In this document: one piece after another, positions 1-10,600 of the stretch | How positions within the stretch are numbered: position 1 is the first letter of the stretch | Layout: every line of letters begins with the position of its first letter | DNA from: Chelonoidis abingdonii | Lineage: Eukaryota > Chordata > Testudines > Testudinidae | NCBI RefSeq assembly: GCF_003597395.2 | Contig: NC_133771.1 | Coordinates: forward strand, 143,023,633-143,087,632 | Direction: 5' to 3' | Length of the DNA: 64,000 bases | Notes under the pieces: model-generated | Seen by the model: only the letters and a program-made list of their open reading frames with translations | Told to the model about the DNA's origin: nothing | Databases searched by the model: none | Translations under genes and position numbers: made by a program

Positions 1-190
1 GCATGACTCTCCTAGTTCGTGTCACTCTCATATTTGAGGTAGGCAGCTGAAGCGTTAGGGGGTCTTTTGCCCAAGGACCCCTACTGGGAAGTTGGGTACC
101 AACTGGGATTTGAACCCCAGTCTCCCGTATCAAAGGGCGGTCTCCCATATCAAAGGGCGGCGCTCTTAACCACTACGCTATCCAGTCGCT
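1..190 (-). repeat. tRNA-derived SINE, antisense
   Basis: Read on the minus strand, about 190 down to 90 resembles a tRNA: an A-box-like stretch (TAGCGTAGTGGTTAAG) followed by a B box (GGTTCAAATCC, near 105-116). The remainder down to base 1 is an unrelated SINE body. Between the boxes a 20-bp unit (121-140 and 141-160) is tandemly duplicated with one mismatch, so this cannot fold as a normal tRNA. The two acceptor arms also pair poorly. I therefore call it a SINE, not a tRNA gene. It may extend left beyond the window. Family name not determined. Confidence 0.7.
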
Positions 191-554
191 ATATATATAT
201 AAAAACTTTAGATAGTACTTCTTATATGATTTAGTACAGCATACAGGTATAGCAGCATTTCCCAATATTTCCTCCACTAAGACTGAGGGGGCATCACAAA
301 CATTTACTGAGAAAAGTATACTGTAGCCTTTGGCAAATGGTGAAGATGTGTTAACACAGAATTCAGGGCAGAAAAGAGTATGTCTGATGGTTTCAGAATG
401 GAAGTGGGTGTCACAAAGATTTAAAGAAATAACTGAATGTTTGAGGGGGCGTAATCTAATGGTTAAAACAATAGATTGGTGGCGAGTTTTATTTCTAGTG
501 GTGCCCTTGACTTGCTGCATGACCTTGAGCAAATCATTTTTTTTTCCTATAAAG

Positions 555-779
555 ATGGTCAAGAAATGTTTTTTTCTTCAGAAAATAGTGACTTTTCATT
601 GAAAACCAAAAATTTTCATCCCCAAACCAAACAATTTCAGCCAAAAACAAAATCTTTTTTTTCAACCAAAACTAATACTGTAATAAAAAAGTAAAACAGA
701 CACTTTCTGAGAAAATTTTCATTTGATGGAAAACTGAATTTTTGACTAAAATTAAATTTCAATGGAAAATTTTTGACTC
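555..779. repeat. A/T-rich interspersed repeat with AAAATTTT-type motifs
   Basis: This stretch repeatedly carries GAAAA, TTTTC and AAAATTTT motifs in both orientations. Similar composition recurs at 49785-49890, 57140-57260 and 58770-59230. The pattern suggests an old, low-complexity-rich interspersed element, but I could not define its ends. The short reading frames crossing it have no recognisable protein features. Confidence 0.35.
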
Positions 780-1330
780 ACTCTACTTCTGTTTGTTTCC
801 CCATCAACCTCAAAGGCTTCTTACTTAAAGGTGGCAAGGTTTGCAAGGATGGAGTTCCTGAACTCTGCAGATAAGATTGATAGCATGGGTATACCATCCT
901 AGGCCCACGATTTAAGCAAGTGAGTACACTAACAGGAATAGATACTATTCCATGATTATGCAGGTCTTTGTGCACCACCAGGGCATATTCATGGATGCTT
1001 ATATAGGATACATTGACAGTGCGATGCCAGTGTGTTCTGGAGGTCTGATCTGTATCAGCATGGGAACACTGGTACTTTATTCCTTCCTAGAGACACAGTG
1101 GGGTGGCCATGTCACTGTGATCTTAGCCAACCCAACCTGCCCTCTACTGCATTCTACTTACCCTGATTTCTGCCAACCTGGCAGGCGGCAGTATGTTAAC
1201 GGCACTGCTTACAAACTTGATTGGACTGGCTGTAGCATGTATAATGCCATCCATGCAACTGGGGCATGTTGTGTGCTTCACAATATCTATGAGGATAAAA
1301 GGGAATATTTGGGGGCAGAATAGATTGAGG
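780..1330 (+). pseudogene. PIF/Harbinger transposase remnant (older copy)
   Basis: Split over several frames, this stretch encodes pieces matching a HARBI1-like DDE transposase in order. About 840-900 gives a segment ending IDSMGIP, corresponding to the first catalytic Asp block. About 938-1010 gives an NRNRYYSMIMQ-type block followed by HHQGIFMDAY. About 1115-1140 resembles the second-Asp block (VILANPTCPLL), with the Asp replaced. About 1255-1320 gives ACCVLHNIYEDK, the conserved C-terminus. It is frameshifted, has internal stops and lacks the N-terminal half. A polyadenylation signal AATAAA follows at 1544-1549. The family resemblance is judged against the better copy at 4134-5151. It is non-functional. 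Confidence 0.6.
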
Positions 1331-1689
1331 AGACAGAAGGCTTGGGGCCTGCCTACAGGCAATCACCTAGTTCATGTCTTGATGCTGGCACAGAGTCTGT
1401 TACGGCAATGGCTATAAGGGCTGCCTTGTGTTCCCACATTGTCAAGATGAATGGAGAGTACATTGGGACCGATTAATGGGGCTCGCATTGCACTTGGGTC
1501 CAAGTGGTGAAATGAAATGTAGTTTTATATGATTTTTGTGAGAAATAAATATTTTGGACTTGTCACTTTCTGTTCATTGTGATTATTCACTGTAATTCCA
1601 GATCACACTTTTTTTAAGGTAAACTTAGTTGGGAAAGGTGTGCAAAACATCAACAAGTGCTAGTCAGGATAAAAACATTCTAAACATCA

Positions 1690-2330
1690 GAGAAAAATGA
1701 ACTGAAAATAATGGCGTGTAGTGTTATGTGTAATGGAACTGTATATCATTAGGGCTTCTGTTCTCTTTCCTTGGCATAGGAATGGAGATAGGCTATAGTG
1801 GATACTGCTGATGGTGTACACTGCCATGGCTTGTTGGCTGATTTCATATATCCCTAACCAGTGTTTTCCATAGATTGCAGGACATGGTAATGTGGAGGTA
1901 AAGTGACAGAACTGGGCATGGGTAGGTAGATGGCTTGGACAGAAATCGATCATCAGGAATCATGATCCTAAAAATTCTCTCAGACATGACCCTCTCAAAT
2001 GCCATGTCTTGCTCCCCTATCTCCTGATCAGCGTGAAGATATTCTGTCAGCATCTCTATTTCAGCACAGGTTTGCTTCTCCTTCAATCTGAGGTGCTCCT
2101 GTATTTGCTTTTCAGCCATCCCTAGGTCCTCCTGATGATGTCTGAACTCTATTTCATGGTGTTGATCTGCCTTTCTGGAGTGGTCCTTATGCACCACTAG
2201 CAGCAGGGCAGCTCTGGTTCTCCATCATTTGTCCCTCAGAATCTGCAGCCTTTGGTTCAGATGCAGTAGTCTCCTGTACATCCTCTCTTCCCTCACTGAG
2301 TCTGAAGCTGGCTCAGAGATGTCTAACAAA
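1690..2330 (-). pseudogene. Harbinger partner (SANT/Myb-like) protein, C-terminal remnant
   Basis: On the minus strand, 2197 down to 1844 stays open for 117 codons. The region is highly charged and probably coiled-coil (EFRHHQEDLGMAEKQ, LRLKEKQ, Glu/Gln/His rich), like the C-terminal part of the DNA-binding partner encoded by Harbinger elements. Similar codons continue upstream to about 2330 with a stop (RMYRRLLHLNQRLQIL). It faces the transposase remnant at 780-1330 tail to tail, the same convergent order as in the element at 3743-7583. That arrangement is the main support, since no SANT domain is visible here. Confidence 0.45.
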
Positions 2331-2344
2331 GATAGTTTATTAAT

Positions 2345-2979
2345 GTTCTTGATTCCCATTATGGGTTTGTAACCTTTCTATATAAATAAAAATTTGCAAC
2401 TTTTAACTCAAAGGCCATTCCTTTTGTTGTCTTGCTGTGCTAGCTACCTCTTCTGCCGAGTTCTAAGCTTGATTCAGTCATATTCCCCAGTAAAGAATAG
2501 TGTGTTATCAGAACTTTAATAAGGGAGATTTCTTTTAAGCAGGGATAATCTACTGAAAGAGAGTAACATTGGTGATTATTTCAAATTTATTCTCACCACA
2601 GTTCTCTTAGATGGTGTGGTCATGATGGAAATCCCGGAATGCGAGAAAATAATTATTTCAAGGCAGAAACCTTAAGATTTTGCAAGTGAAATCTTTCTGT
2701 GTCTTGTACCCGATGAAATTATAAATGACTAGAGGTGTTTGTGAGTTACAGAGGAGACATTGCACAGAAATCTGATAATAATATCCCAAATCTAACCACT
2801 AATTGCCTAGCTTCATATTCCCTCCTCCCTTCATTTATAGGGAAAGTAACTTATTCTTACTTACTAAAAGATACTGTCCCACGCATTAAGGATGAAAGTT
2901 ACATAATCTGTTATTAGTTTTTCAGCTGACAGTGAATACATTTGTCTTTCTGACACCCTGTTCCTTTTTCTGATCAAAA
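2345..2979. other. Unassigned AT-rich sequence
   Basis: No gene, RNA or repeat end is recognisable here. The short open frame at 2735-2917 has no protein-like features and I regard it as chance. Confidence 0.5.
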
Positions 2980-3116
2980 CATAGGTGCTGGAACCTGGAG
3001 TGCAGGAGGTGCTGCAGCACCCCCTGGCTTGAATAGGTTTCCATCATGTACAAGGGTTATGGTTTGGTTCAATGGCTCTCAGCACCACCACTATATAAAT
3101 TGTTCCAGCACCCCAG
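2980..3116 (-). mobile_element. Short hAT-type non-autonomous element, 8-bp TSD GATCAAAA
   Basis: The element is 137 bp. Its outer ends pair as inverted repeats (CATAGGTGCTGG at the left, CCAGCACCCCAG at the right). It is flanked on both sides by the identical 8-mer GATCAAAA (2972-2979 and 3117-3124), the target-site duplication length of hAT transposons. A sister copy in the opposite orientation lies at 35459-35589 with its own 8-bp duplication. It has no coding capacity and must have been mobilised by an autonomous relative elsewhere. Confidence 0.85.
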
Positions 3117-3124
3117 GATCAAAA

Positions 3125-3571
3125 GGTAAATTAAGGGGGGAAGCATTCTATCTCCATGGAACCAGTGGATAATTGCCCTACGCTGTAAAGCACTATTTAA
3201 AGTAGGGTCACAGCACCACTCTGGTTTGCCAAGCCACCTCTCCATTATAATGGAGAGGCAACCAGGCCAAATTTTAGTGACTGGTATTGAAATCTGGCAT
3301 CCAGGTTGCAGCACCACTCTAGTTTGGCCTTGCCAGAAAGTGACTGGGCCATCACCCAGATGGCCTGTTCTCTGGATCTGCAGCCTATGCTTGTGATCCC
3401 CATGAGGAAACTGACTATGTGATCCCAGTAGCCAAGACTCGCTGCGAACGGTGGTCCTGATCCTGCATTGAGCTGTGCTTGAGGGGATCCCTGCACTCAA
3501 ATGGAGCCCCACTGAAATCAATGGAGTTACCCCAACAGAGAATGCATTCATCCCTGTGTAATTTAGGCAAC
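3125..3571. other. Unassigned; contains a diverged internal duplication
   Basis: Two similar stretches, near 3209 and near 3308, share AGCACCACTCT followed by a GTTTG-like run about 100 bp apart. This suggests an old repeat fragment. The minus-strand frames across it have no recognisable domains. Confidence 0.35.
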
Positions 3572-4133
3572 CTAAGGTCTTGTCTACGCAAGAAATTTGA
3601 AACAGTTTTAATTAAATCAGTTTTAAACCAATTTAGTTAAATGGTGCTAACAACTGTGTGGTCACTCTTTTATTTCAGTTTGAATGGCTTATTTTGATTT
3701 AGCTTCAACTGAGTTGTAGTAGATTATGCAAAACCAAAATAAGGCCTTGTATACACTAGAGTTTTATTTCCTCAAGTTATGTCAACAATCAAAAACCAGT
3801 ATAATTACTTCACTTGTGCATGTTCACACCATGCTCCTTCTGTCGGCAGAGCACATCCACACTTGATGCCCTAGCATTGACAGAGCAGTGCACAGCTAGG
3901 AGTTGTGGAAAGGCAGACTGGATTGCAGTGCATCATGGGTGTGAGCTCAATGTCCACTTAAGCAGTTTTTTTCTGTCCCATCATTCCATGGGCTTCTGAC
4001 TGCATTTTGAAGCTTTTTTCAATGTCCCCTGTTTACTGTGCACCCACCATTTCTGTCTGAACGGATGGATCTGCACTGCTGTCTCCTGTTGTGGTCACTG
4101 TTATGAAGACATGACAGCTGGTCATGCAGTATC

Positions 4134-5151
4134 ATGAGCACCAAATATGAACAGGAATCAGAGGTACCTGACCTGCTGTGTACCATGGAAAGAAAGAACA
4201 CTGGATTACTTTTGGCATTCCCGGAACAGTTGCACACAGTGGACCATCACTTTTGGGCTTGGGAAACAATCACTGAGTGGTCGGATCGCATTGTTATGCA
4301 GGTCTGGGATGACGAGCATTGGCTGCAGAACTTTTGGATTTGGAAAGCCACCTTCCTGGAACTGTGTGAGGAGCTCATCCCAGCACTTCAGTACAAGGAT
4401 ATCAAAATGAGAGCTGCCCTCTTGGTGGAGAAGTGAACGGAGATCACTGTATGGAAGCTGGCAACTCCAGACTGCTACTGGTCAGTCACAAATTAGTTTA
4501 GAGCCAGGAAATCCACAGTTGTAGCTGCATTAATGCAAGTGTGCAGAGCCATTAATCACAATCTGCTACAAAGGACTGTGACTTTTGGCAATGTGTGTGA
4601 AATAGTCGATGACTTTTCAGCAATTGGATTCCCTAACTGTGGCAGGTGATAAATGACATGCATATCCCAATTTTGGGCCTGAACCATCTTGTGACAGAGT
4701 ACGTCAACAGAAAGGGGTACTGCTCTTTGATATTGCATGCACTTGTGAATCACCATGGCTGTTTCACAGACATCAATGCACACATCTTCAGGAACACTGG
4801 TCTGCACGGAAAGCTGCAAGCAGTGACTTTCTTTTCAGACCAGAAAATTCCAATGGGGGGTGTTGAAATGCCCATAGTGATCCTGGGAGACCCAGCATAC
4901 CCCTTGATCCCATGGCTCAAGAAGCCTTACAAGGGAAACCTGGACGGCAACAAGGTAGGCTAAGCAGGTGGAGAATTATTATAGAGTGTGCCTTTGACAG
5001 ATTAAAAGTGTGCTGGCACTGCCTTTATAGCAGATTAGACCAAAATGAGGAAAATATTCCCATAGTCATAGCAGCCTGCTGTGCACTCCATAATATTTGT
5101 GAGGTTAAGGGTAAGAAGTTTCCCCTCAAGGTGAAGTGTGAAGGCAGATAG
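4134..5151 (+). pseudogene. HARBI1-like DDE transposase, disrupted
   Basis: The frame opens at ATG 4134 and runs to a stop at 4434. The same frame then continues with stops (about 4433-4642) through an N-terminal helical domain (DDEHWLQNFWIWKATF, ATPDCYWSV) and CRAINHNLLQRTV to GFPNCG. A one-base shift leads into INDMHIPIL at about 4646. Here the first catalytic Asp of the usual IDGTHIP-type block is Asn. The second Asp (ILGDPAYPL, about 4883) and the catalytic Glu (IIIECAFDRLK, about 4978) survive. About nine codons appear missing after FTDIN (near 4780). A second shift near 4955 joins the last block, which ends CCALHNICE, the family's C-terminus. Polyadenylation signal AATAAA lies at 5418-5423. 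It is inactive as it stands. Confidence 0.85.
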
Positions 5152-5653
5152 CCTGGTGGCTGCTTTTGAGTAGCCAGGTGCCAGGGTGATTAGAGGGGGA
5201 AAAAGGGGAGGGGGCATTCAAATGAGGGAGGCTTTGAGGCACCATTTTGACAATGAGTTGAAGGGATGTGTCTTTCTATACAGCACTCTGCCATGTTTTG
5301 TTAACTTGCCACCTTTCATAAAAATTTTGATGATTCCTGACCATGCTTTGTAGTCAGCAAATGATCAGATTGCCACTGTGTATTAATTCCAGCAGTAAAC
5401 ACCATATGTAGGAAACAAATAAAGATTGGTTATCTTTCAGAGAGTATGTTTTTATTAAATATCAATTAACAACATGCACAAAGGCTTGGTGGGAAGGGAG
5501 ATAACAATGAAGGATAGCGTAGGCTCTTAAAATTGTGTGCAAGTCCAGCTATCATATTGGAAGCTGTCCTAAGCGGTGGTGTGAATGGTTTACTGAGATG
5601 GATTGGATCAGCTTGGGTGGGGGCTGAGCAGAAGCAGTTCTATATCAGTTCTG

Positions 5654-5977
5654 TATCAGCTGTGGGGTGGGGGGAGCTGAGCACGAACAAATTCAGCATG
5701 CAGAATGATTAGGGACTTCAGCATCTCCGTTTTCTCGTCTATCACTTTTATCATCTCCTGGCCCATTAAAATTGCCGCTGACTCTCCTTTCTGTCCTGCC
5801 TGTCTATTTGATAATTTTCTTTTAAAGTCTCTCTCTTTCACTACACCCTGCATTCTTGTTTTTCAGCTTCTGTGGATTAGAGCACCTCTCAAAACATGTC
5901 CTTGCTCCTCCTTAGTCACTTTCTTATCTGGAAGAGGCACTCTACTGGTGCATAAAGGGTTCCGCTGAAGGCCATAT
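5654..5977 (-). pseudogene. Harbinger SANT/Myb-like partner, exon 2
   Basis: Minus-strand exon 2 starts after a good acceptor (TGCTTCTGCAG, cut after 5978). It encodes a lysine/glutamate-rich region (LPDKKVTKEEQGHV, then after a stop KERDFKRKLSNRQ, ILMGQEMIKVIDEKTEMLKS) ending LPPPHS and a stop at about 5656. The last block is probably an alpha-helical or coiled-coil tail used for protein interaction. One in-frame stop separates the first and second parts. Its minus-strand polyadenylation signal (TTTATT on +, 5451-5456) lies just past the transposase signal at 5418-5423, so the two transcripts would converge and nearly meet. Confidence 0.6.
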
Positions 5978-6681
5978 CTGCAGAAGCACAAGAAACAATA
6001 TACAGAAACATGATTGTTAGTGCATGCACAACATCAAACGATTATAGCAAAATGCACTTTTTTTTTATATACTAATCAGTTTCTTGCTGTACCATGGCAA
6101 GCACACAGCTCGGCGAATACTCTAAACATGATGAGTTCAGCCTGGGGAGGTGCTCAGGATGGAGCAAAGGATCTCAGTAGTATTTTATCTCTGCAGACGA
6201 CTAGGAACAATTTTGTAAATTCTGCCACCATTTTCCTCAGGTGGAGGTCATTGAAGCCAATATCTCACTCCTGAGAGTAAGCAAGAATGCAACAAGGGTC
6301 CATCTCTTGCATGCATGTGGCTTCAGACCTGCTCCCTATGCTGCTCACCTGTGTGCTGCTTTGGTCCCTGCACAAGTGATTGCTAATTGGTGCAGGAAAG
6401 TTTCCTACAACAGGGGAAGGAACAAAGCAGTTCTGCCAATGAACCTCCAGCAGATGATTAGTTAGTACCTCCAGGATAGTTTCCCAAAGATCTCTCTGGA
6501 GGATTCCTGTGAAATCTCAGTGTGCATTAACACTACTTAGATCTACAGGGAAATGTGAAGCACATGCAAACACAGCTAATCTTGTACATTTCTATCCCTT
6601 CACCCACTTCTAGATTATACAAAGCAAAGGACAGCTCTGCCTCATATAACTGAGTAGCATCAACTCAAAAAGATCACTTAC

Positions 6682-7188
6682 CAGAGCTCTCCTCTCCTGC
6701 ATCATGTGCACCAGAGATGGATACCTGGGACTGGCTAGGCCCCTCCAGAGTGGAAAAGAAGTCCTGACTCACTGCATTACTGGATGACCCTGCCATATCT
6801 TCCACATCATCCTTCAACTCCTTTGTCCTTGGGTGTGAGTCCTCTGTTCACTGTCTCCAGCCCCACCAAAGTATCCATGGGGCTCTTGGTGGATGGTGTC
6901 CAGCTCCTTATAGAAGTGACAGGTCTTTGGAGCAGAACCAGAGTGACGGCCTGACTCTCTTGCCTTCTAGTACCCCTGCCTCAGCTCTTTTATCTTCACG
7001 CAGCAATGATGTGTGTCCCATTCGTAGCCCTTATCCAACATGCCACAAGAAATCTGCCCATAGGTATCAAAGTTCCTACGGCTGGAGAGGAGCTGGGACT
7101 GCACAGCCTTCTCTCCGCACAGACCCAGCAGATCCAACAACTCAGGTGTGCTCGAAGCAGGAAAGCGTTTGCTGTGTGGAACCACCAT
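6682..7188 (-). pseudogene. Harbinger SANT/Myb-like DNA-binding partner, exon 1
   Basis: The start I prefer is the ATG at 7188 (MVVPHSKRFP), because the trihelix/SANT-like domain follows at once: ELLDLLGLCGEKAVQSQL, then RRNFDTYGQISCGMLDKGYEW, then CCVKIKELRQGY. In this family the partner protein binds the transposon ends and brings the transposase into the nucleus. A TAG directly after RQGY breaks the frame. The same frame then continues with KARESGRHSG and TCHFYKELD, and a further shift leads to GPSQSQVSISGAHD. A consensus donor (CTG|GTAAGTG, boundary 6682/6681) ends the exon. The stop and shifts make it a pseudogene. Confidence 0.75.
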
Positions 7189-7697
7189 GGTCAGCTGGAA
7201 AGATGTGATGTGAGCTCTCCACACCAAGGAAACAGGAAGTGGAATTTCAAAAATTCCCAGCCCTTTAAGGGCGGGGAGGGGCAGAAGTCTGTACCTTGGT
7301 GCAGCAGAGTTCAAACTGCTGACGAGACTGGTCAGGATGGGCATTGTAGGACACCTCCTGGAGGTCATTTACAGCAACATAACCAAGCACAGTGTCTATA
7401 CTGACACTTTGTCAATATAACTTTCCTACAAAGACCTCTATATCTCTCATCGAGGTGGTTTTATTTTGTTGACAAAGCAGGAGAGTTTTGTCAGTGGGAG
7501 GAGTACTGTAGTGTGTACACCTCCACTGTTTTGGAGATGAAAGCTGACTTTTGTTGACAAAACTCTGTAGTACAGACAAGGCCTAAGGCTGTTTCAGACC
7601 AGAAGTGTCCAAAAAGCCTTTTGCATCAGTTTAAGCAGAGATGATTTTATTTACACCTCTAGTTAAGCTGGTGCAACTTCTTCACATAAACCAAGCC

Positions 7698-10600
7698 TAG
7701 GATATACTGGGCTTGAGGCTCCACTGCATTGTGTAGTCATTTACAATGGGGTAAATTGGTGTAAAGTGCTACCATTCTGATTGTTAATGTTTTGTATGCA
7801 CTTTGCAAAGGCATAAATTACTAGACAAAGTAGAATCAGATACAGTAAGTTTAGATAATACAAGAGGAAACAGCCATTTGATTTGTCAAATCAGATAAAT
7901 TATGACCTCTTGCAGCTGTGCTGTTTGATTAAAAACAGCACTTTTGCTCAGATAGTTTCCCTAATCATTTTCCCTTCCTTTCTCATCAAAAGTTTCCTTT
8001 GAGTGTTGGATTAAAGACCTTTAGAGCAAATTATTACAAAGAGAAAGCCCCAAAGGAGTTGTCTGAGGAACCTGTGGCCCAGCCAATGGTATCTCTACCA
8101 ATCAAATACCATTATGTCTCTTCATCAGGTTGCTGATTGCTTTAAAAATCTGCAAGGCAAAGAGATCATCAGCACTCTATAATAAACAGGTGAACTCAAT
8201 CATGCTGTCTTTGTTAAACTGCTTGTATTACCAAGATTACCGGCATTGCTGCTATAGATAAGGTTCTGTCTATTTTCTTATTATAAACCCTATATTGAAA
8301 GGTTTATTTCTTGGCTATTTCTATGTATCTTGAGTTTCAGCTGGGTGCAATCCATTGTTTCTGTTATTGTTGTAGTGGATGGTGTTGCATAACAATTTTA
8401 CTTTTAGATATTATTTAGAGAATAGCAAAAGAAAATAAATGACTTTTCTGGGGGCAGGGTTGTTTATTTAAAAAAATCCTTTTGTATAAATGAAATTGTA
8501 CACACTGATAATTTGATAACATGAGAACTTTTCATTATGAAGAGTTTACCCCTGCTAACTGGATATTATCTAATTTTGAGAATCAGCTCTTGAATGTACA
8601 TTAACAAATTAGCATAGCAGAATACCTGACTGCAGTGATCCAGTACAACTGTATTACAGTGGAGATAGTTATGTGGAGCTTTCCTTTGAACCTGTTCACA
8701 GACTGCTGCTATTGCAGAATGCACAGCATGACAACTCAGTGGCCTTCTACTATGAGCTGGTGACAGCTCTAAACTGCACTGGCTGCTTGTGATCCTGCAC
8801 ATGTTCCAGAATTTTATACTGGACCTGTGTTTTATATATAAGGCATTAAGTTTTACTTGAGGGTCTGTCTGCTGTTCTGTATCTTGTACTGATAAGTATG
8901 ATCACCAATATTTTAATGCCTGACCATGCCACCTCTTGAGATAAGAGAGCCTGGGACTGGAATACACACCAGAATCATTACAGAATTCTTCTGTTTCCTT
9001 CTTAGTTTTGCAGGGTTTTTTGTTTTGTTTTGTTTTGTTTTTGAGTATTAAGCTGGGCTTCCAAAAACTGAGGCAAACAAAACTAGTGACAACTTCTGAC
9101 AAGTTTAGGCCAGTAGAAAATCTGGGAATTTAACCTTTATTGTCTGAGTCCCAATGCAGAGCCATCACCGCACCACCGTCTTTCCAAATCCTGACTTTTT
9201 TTCCCCATTCAGTTCAACAGGAGATTGTAATACACAATTTTTGACAATATATGGTGCACTGCTAAGTGAGGCTATAACTGATCAGCATTCCTCACCCAAC
9301 TCATAGGTTTCCAAGATGGCTGGCAATGAGTGCATTGGTTTCCCCCACATCTAGCACAGACTCAGAACGCTAGGGAATTATTCTTCTGAAGAATGAAAGG
9401 TCACTCTCTCTCCTATATAGTGGGTAGAAGAACCAAGGCAACAAATGCTGCTAGTGCAATCTGTACCTGGTTTCTTCTGTATGCCCCCCTCAGAGGTTCC
9501 ATATTAAGGGGGCTGATATAATTATGATACCCTTCTCCACTCACCCTTAAATAACTGCTCTCGTTGGGTTGTTTCTTTCACGCTGGCACAGGTAGGAATA
9601 AATGATGATTTACCAAAAGAGATTTTATAATCTGTTGCAGTCAACAATATATCCTATACAGTACAATATATTGATACTCTCGAAAATCTGATTTTGGTCA
9701 GCTTGCATGCTAAAATTCACATTACAAGGAGTTCTTTGGGGCTGTCATAAAGTCTGCTTTTTTTCTGTCATTCCACATGGAAACACAATGCCCAATAGTC
9801 TTACTGTGCAAAAAGTCTGTAGAAACATCAAAACTAGACAAGGAGTAAACCATAGGGGACTAAATTCTAATGTTTATATCTGCAAGAGTGAGCATAAAAT
9901 GGTAGGTATAAAGTTAAAGGCTGCTAGGTTGAGACTCCTTAAAAATTGAGATATATTTATTTAATTCTTACCATCCTATAAAACTTCGTTTCACCAACAA
10001 TGTCATTGTTTGAACTTTTGTTAGCTATAATCCCTCTCCAAATACTTAAGGACTTACATTTCTGGGTTGGTTTGGTTGTTTTTATAAAAACCCGAATCAC
10101 ATTAGGGAAGAAAGTTGATCTCAACAGTGATACCAATAACTTCAGGTGAGGTTTTTTTTAGCATTCAATATGTCAGTTTATTTCTACTAATTTGTAGATT
10201 CCTGCTACATCACTGAATATTTTTATTTAACTGCATGTGTTTCATCACTATCAATATATGTTTTTAGGCCCTGGCTTCAAATAAGCATGAAATCAAACAC
10301 TTACAAAATACAAACAATGGAATCCTCTGTTTGTCAGTGTCTTTCATGTCTAACCTTGGTGGATAATATATTCACATGAATATCAGCATAATCATCTGCT
10401 TACCCTCTTAAAACACTAAGGATTCAAAGGAAGGAAGAAAGATTGCACATATCTTCACTCTGTCTTCTTTCAAATGATATAGCTAAGGTGATTCCCCTGT
10501 TAATAACTTCTGTCTAGATAATTTTACATGCACAGTATTTTGACAGGGAAGCACTATGAGCAGATGTGAGAGATGCTAAATAGTAAAATGTAAGGTTGTT

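Larger units (their letters stand above)
3743..7583. mobile_element. Nearly full-length PIF/Harbinger DNA transposon, TSD TAA
   Basis: The left end begins GGCCTTGTATACACTAGAG. The reverse complement of the right end reads GGCCTTGTCTGTACTACAG, giving imperfect terminal inverted repeats. Both ends abut TAA (3740-3742 and 7584-7586), the 3-bp TWA duplication typical of PIF/Harbinger. The 3841-bp interior carries the two genes expected of the superfamily, arranged convergently: a DDE transposase on + (4134-5151) and a SANT/Myb-like DNA-binding partner on - (exons about 7188-6682 and 5977-5654). Both are disrupted, so the copy is inactive. Its ends and duplication remain clear, indicating moderate age. 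Confidence 0.85.
3572..7697. repeat. Older MITE split by the Harbinger insertion (outer parts 3572-3742 and 7584-7697)
   Basis: The sequence left of the Harbinger element starts TAAGGTCTTGTCTACG and contains AAACCAATTTAGTTAA-like motifs. The sequence right of it contains the inverse-type motifs (CAGTTTAAGC, GTTAAGCTGGTGCAAC) and ends near ACCAAGCCTAG. The two halves look like the arms of one foldback element that the Harbinger copy entered. Similar sequences occur at 35655-35830 and 55107-55292. The relationship is inferred from motif order only. Confidence 0.4.

Noticed and set aside
90..190. A genuine tRNA gene on the minus strand
   Set aside because: The 20-bp internal duplication and poorly paired acceptor arms exclude a normal tRNA; it fits a SINE head.
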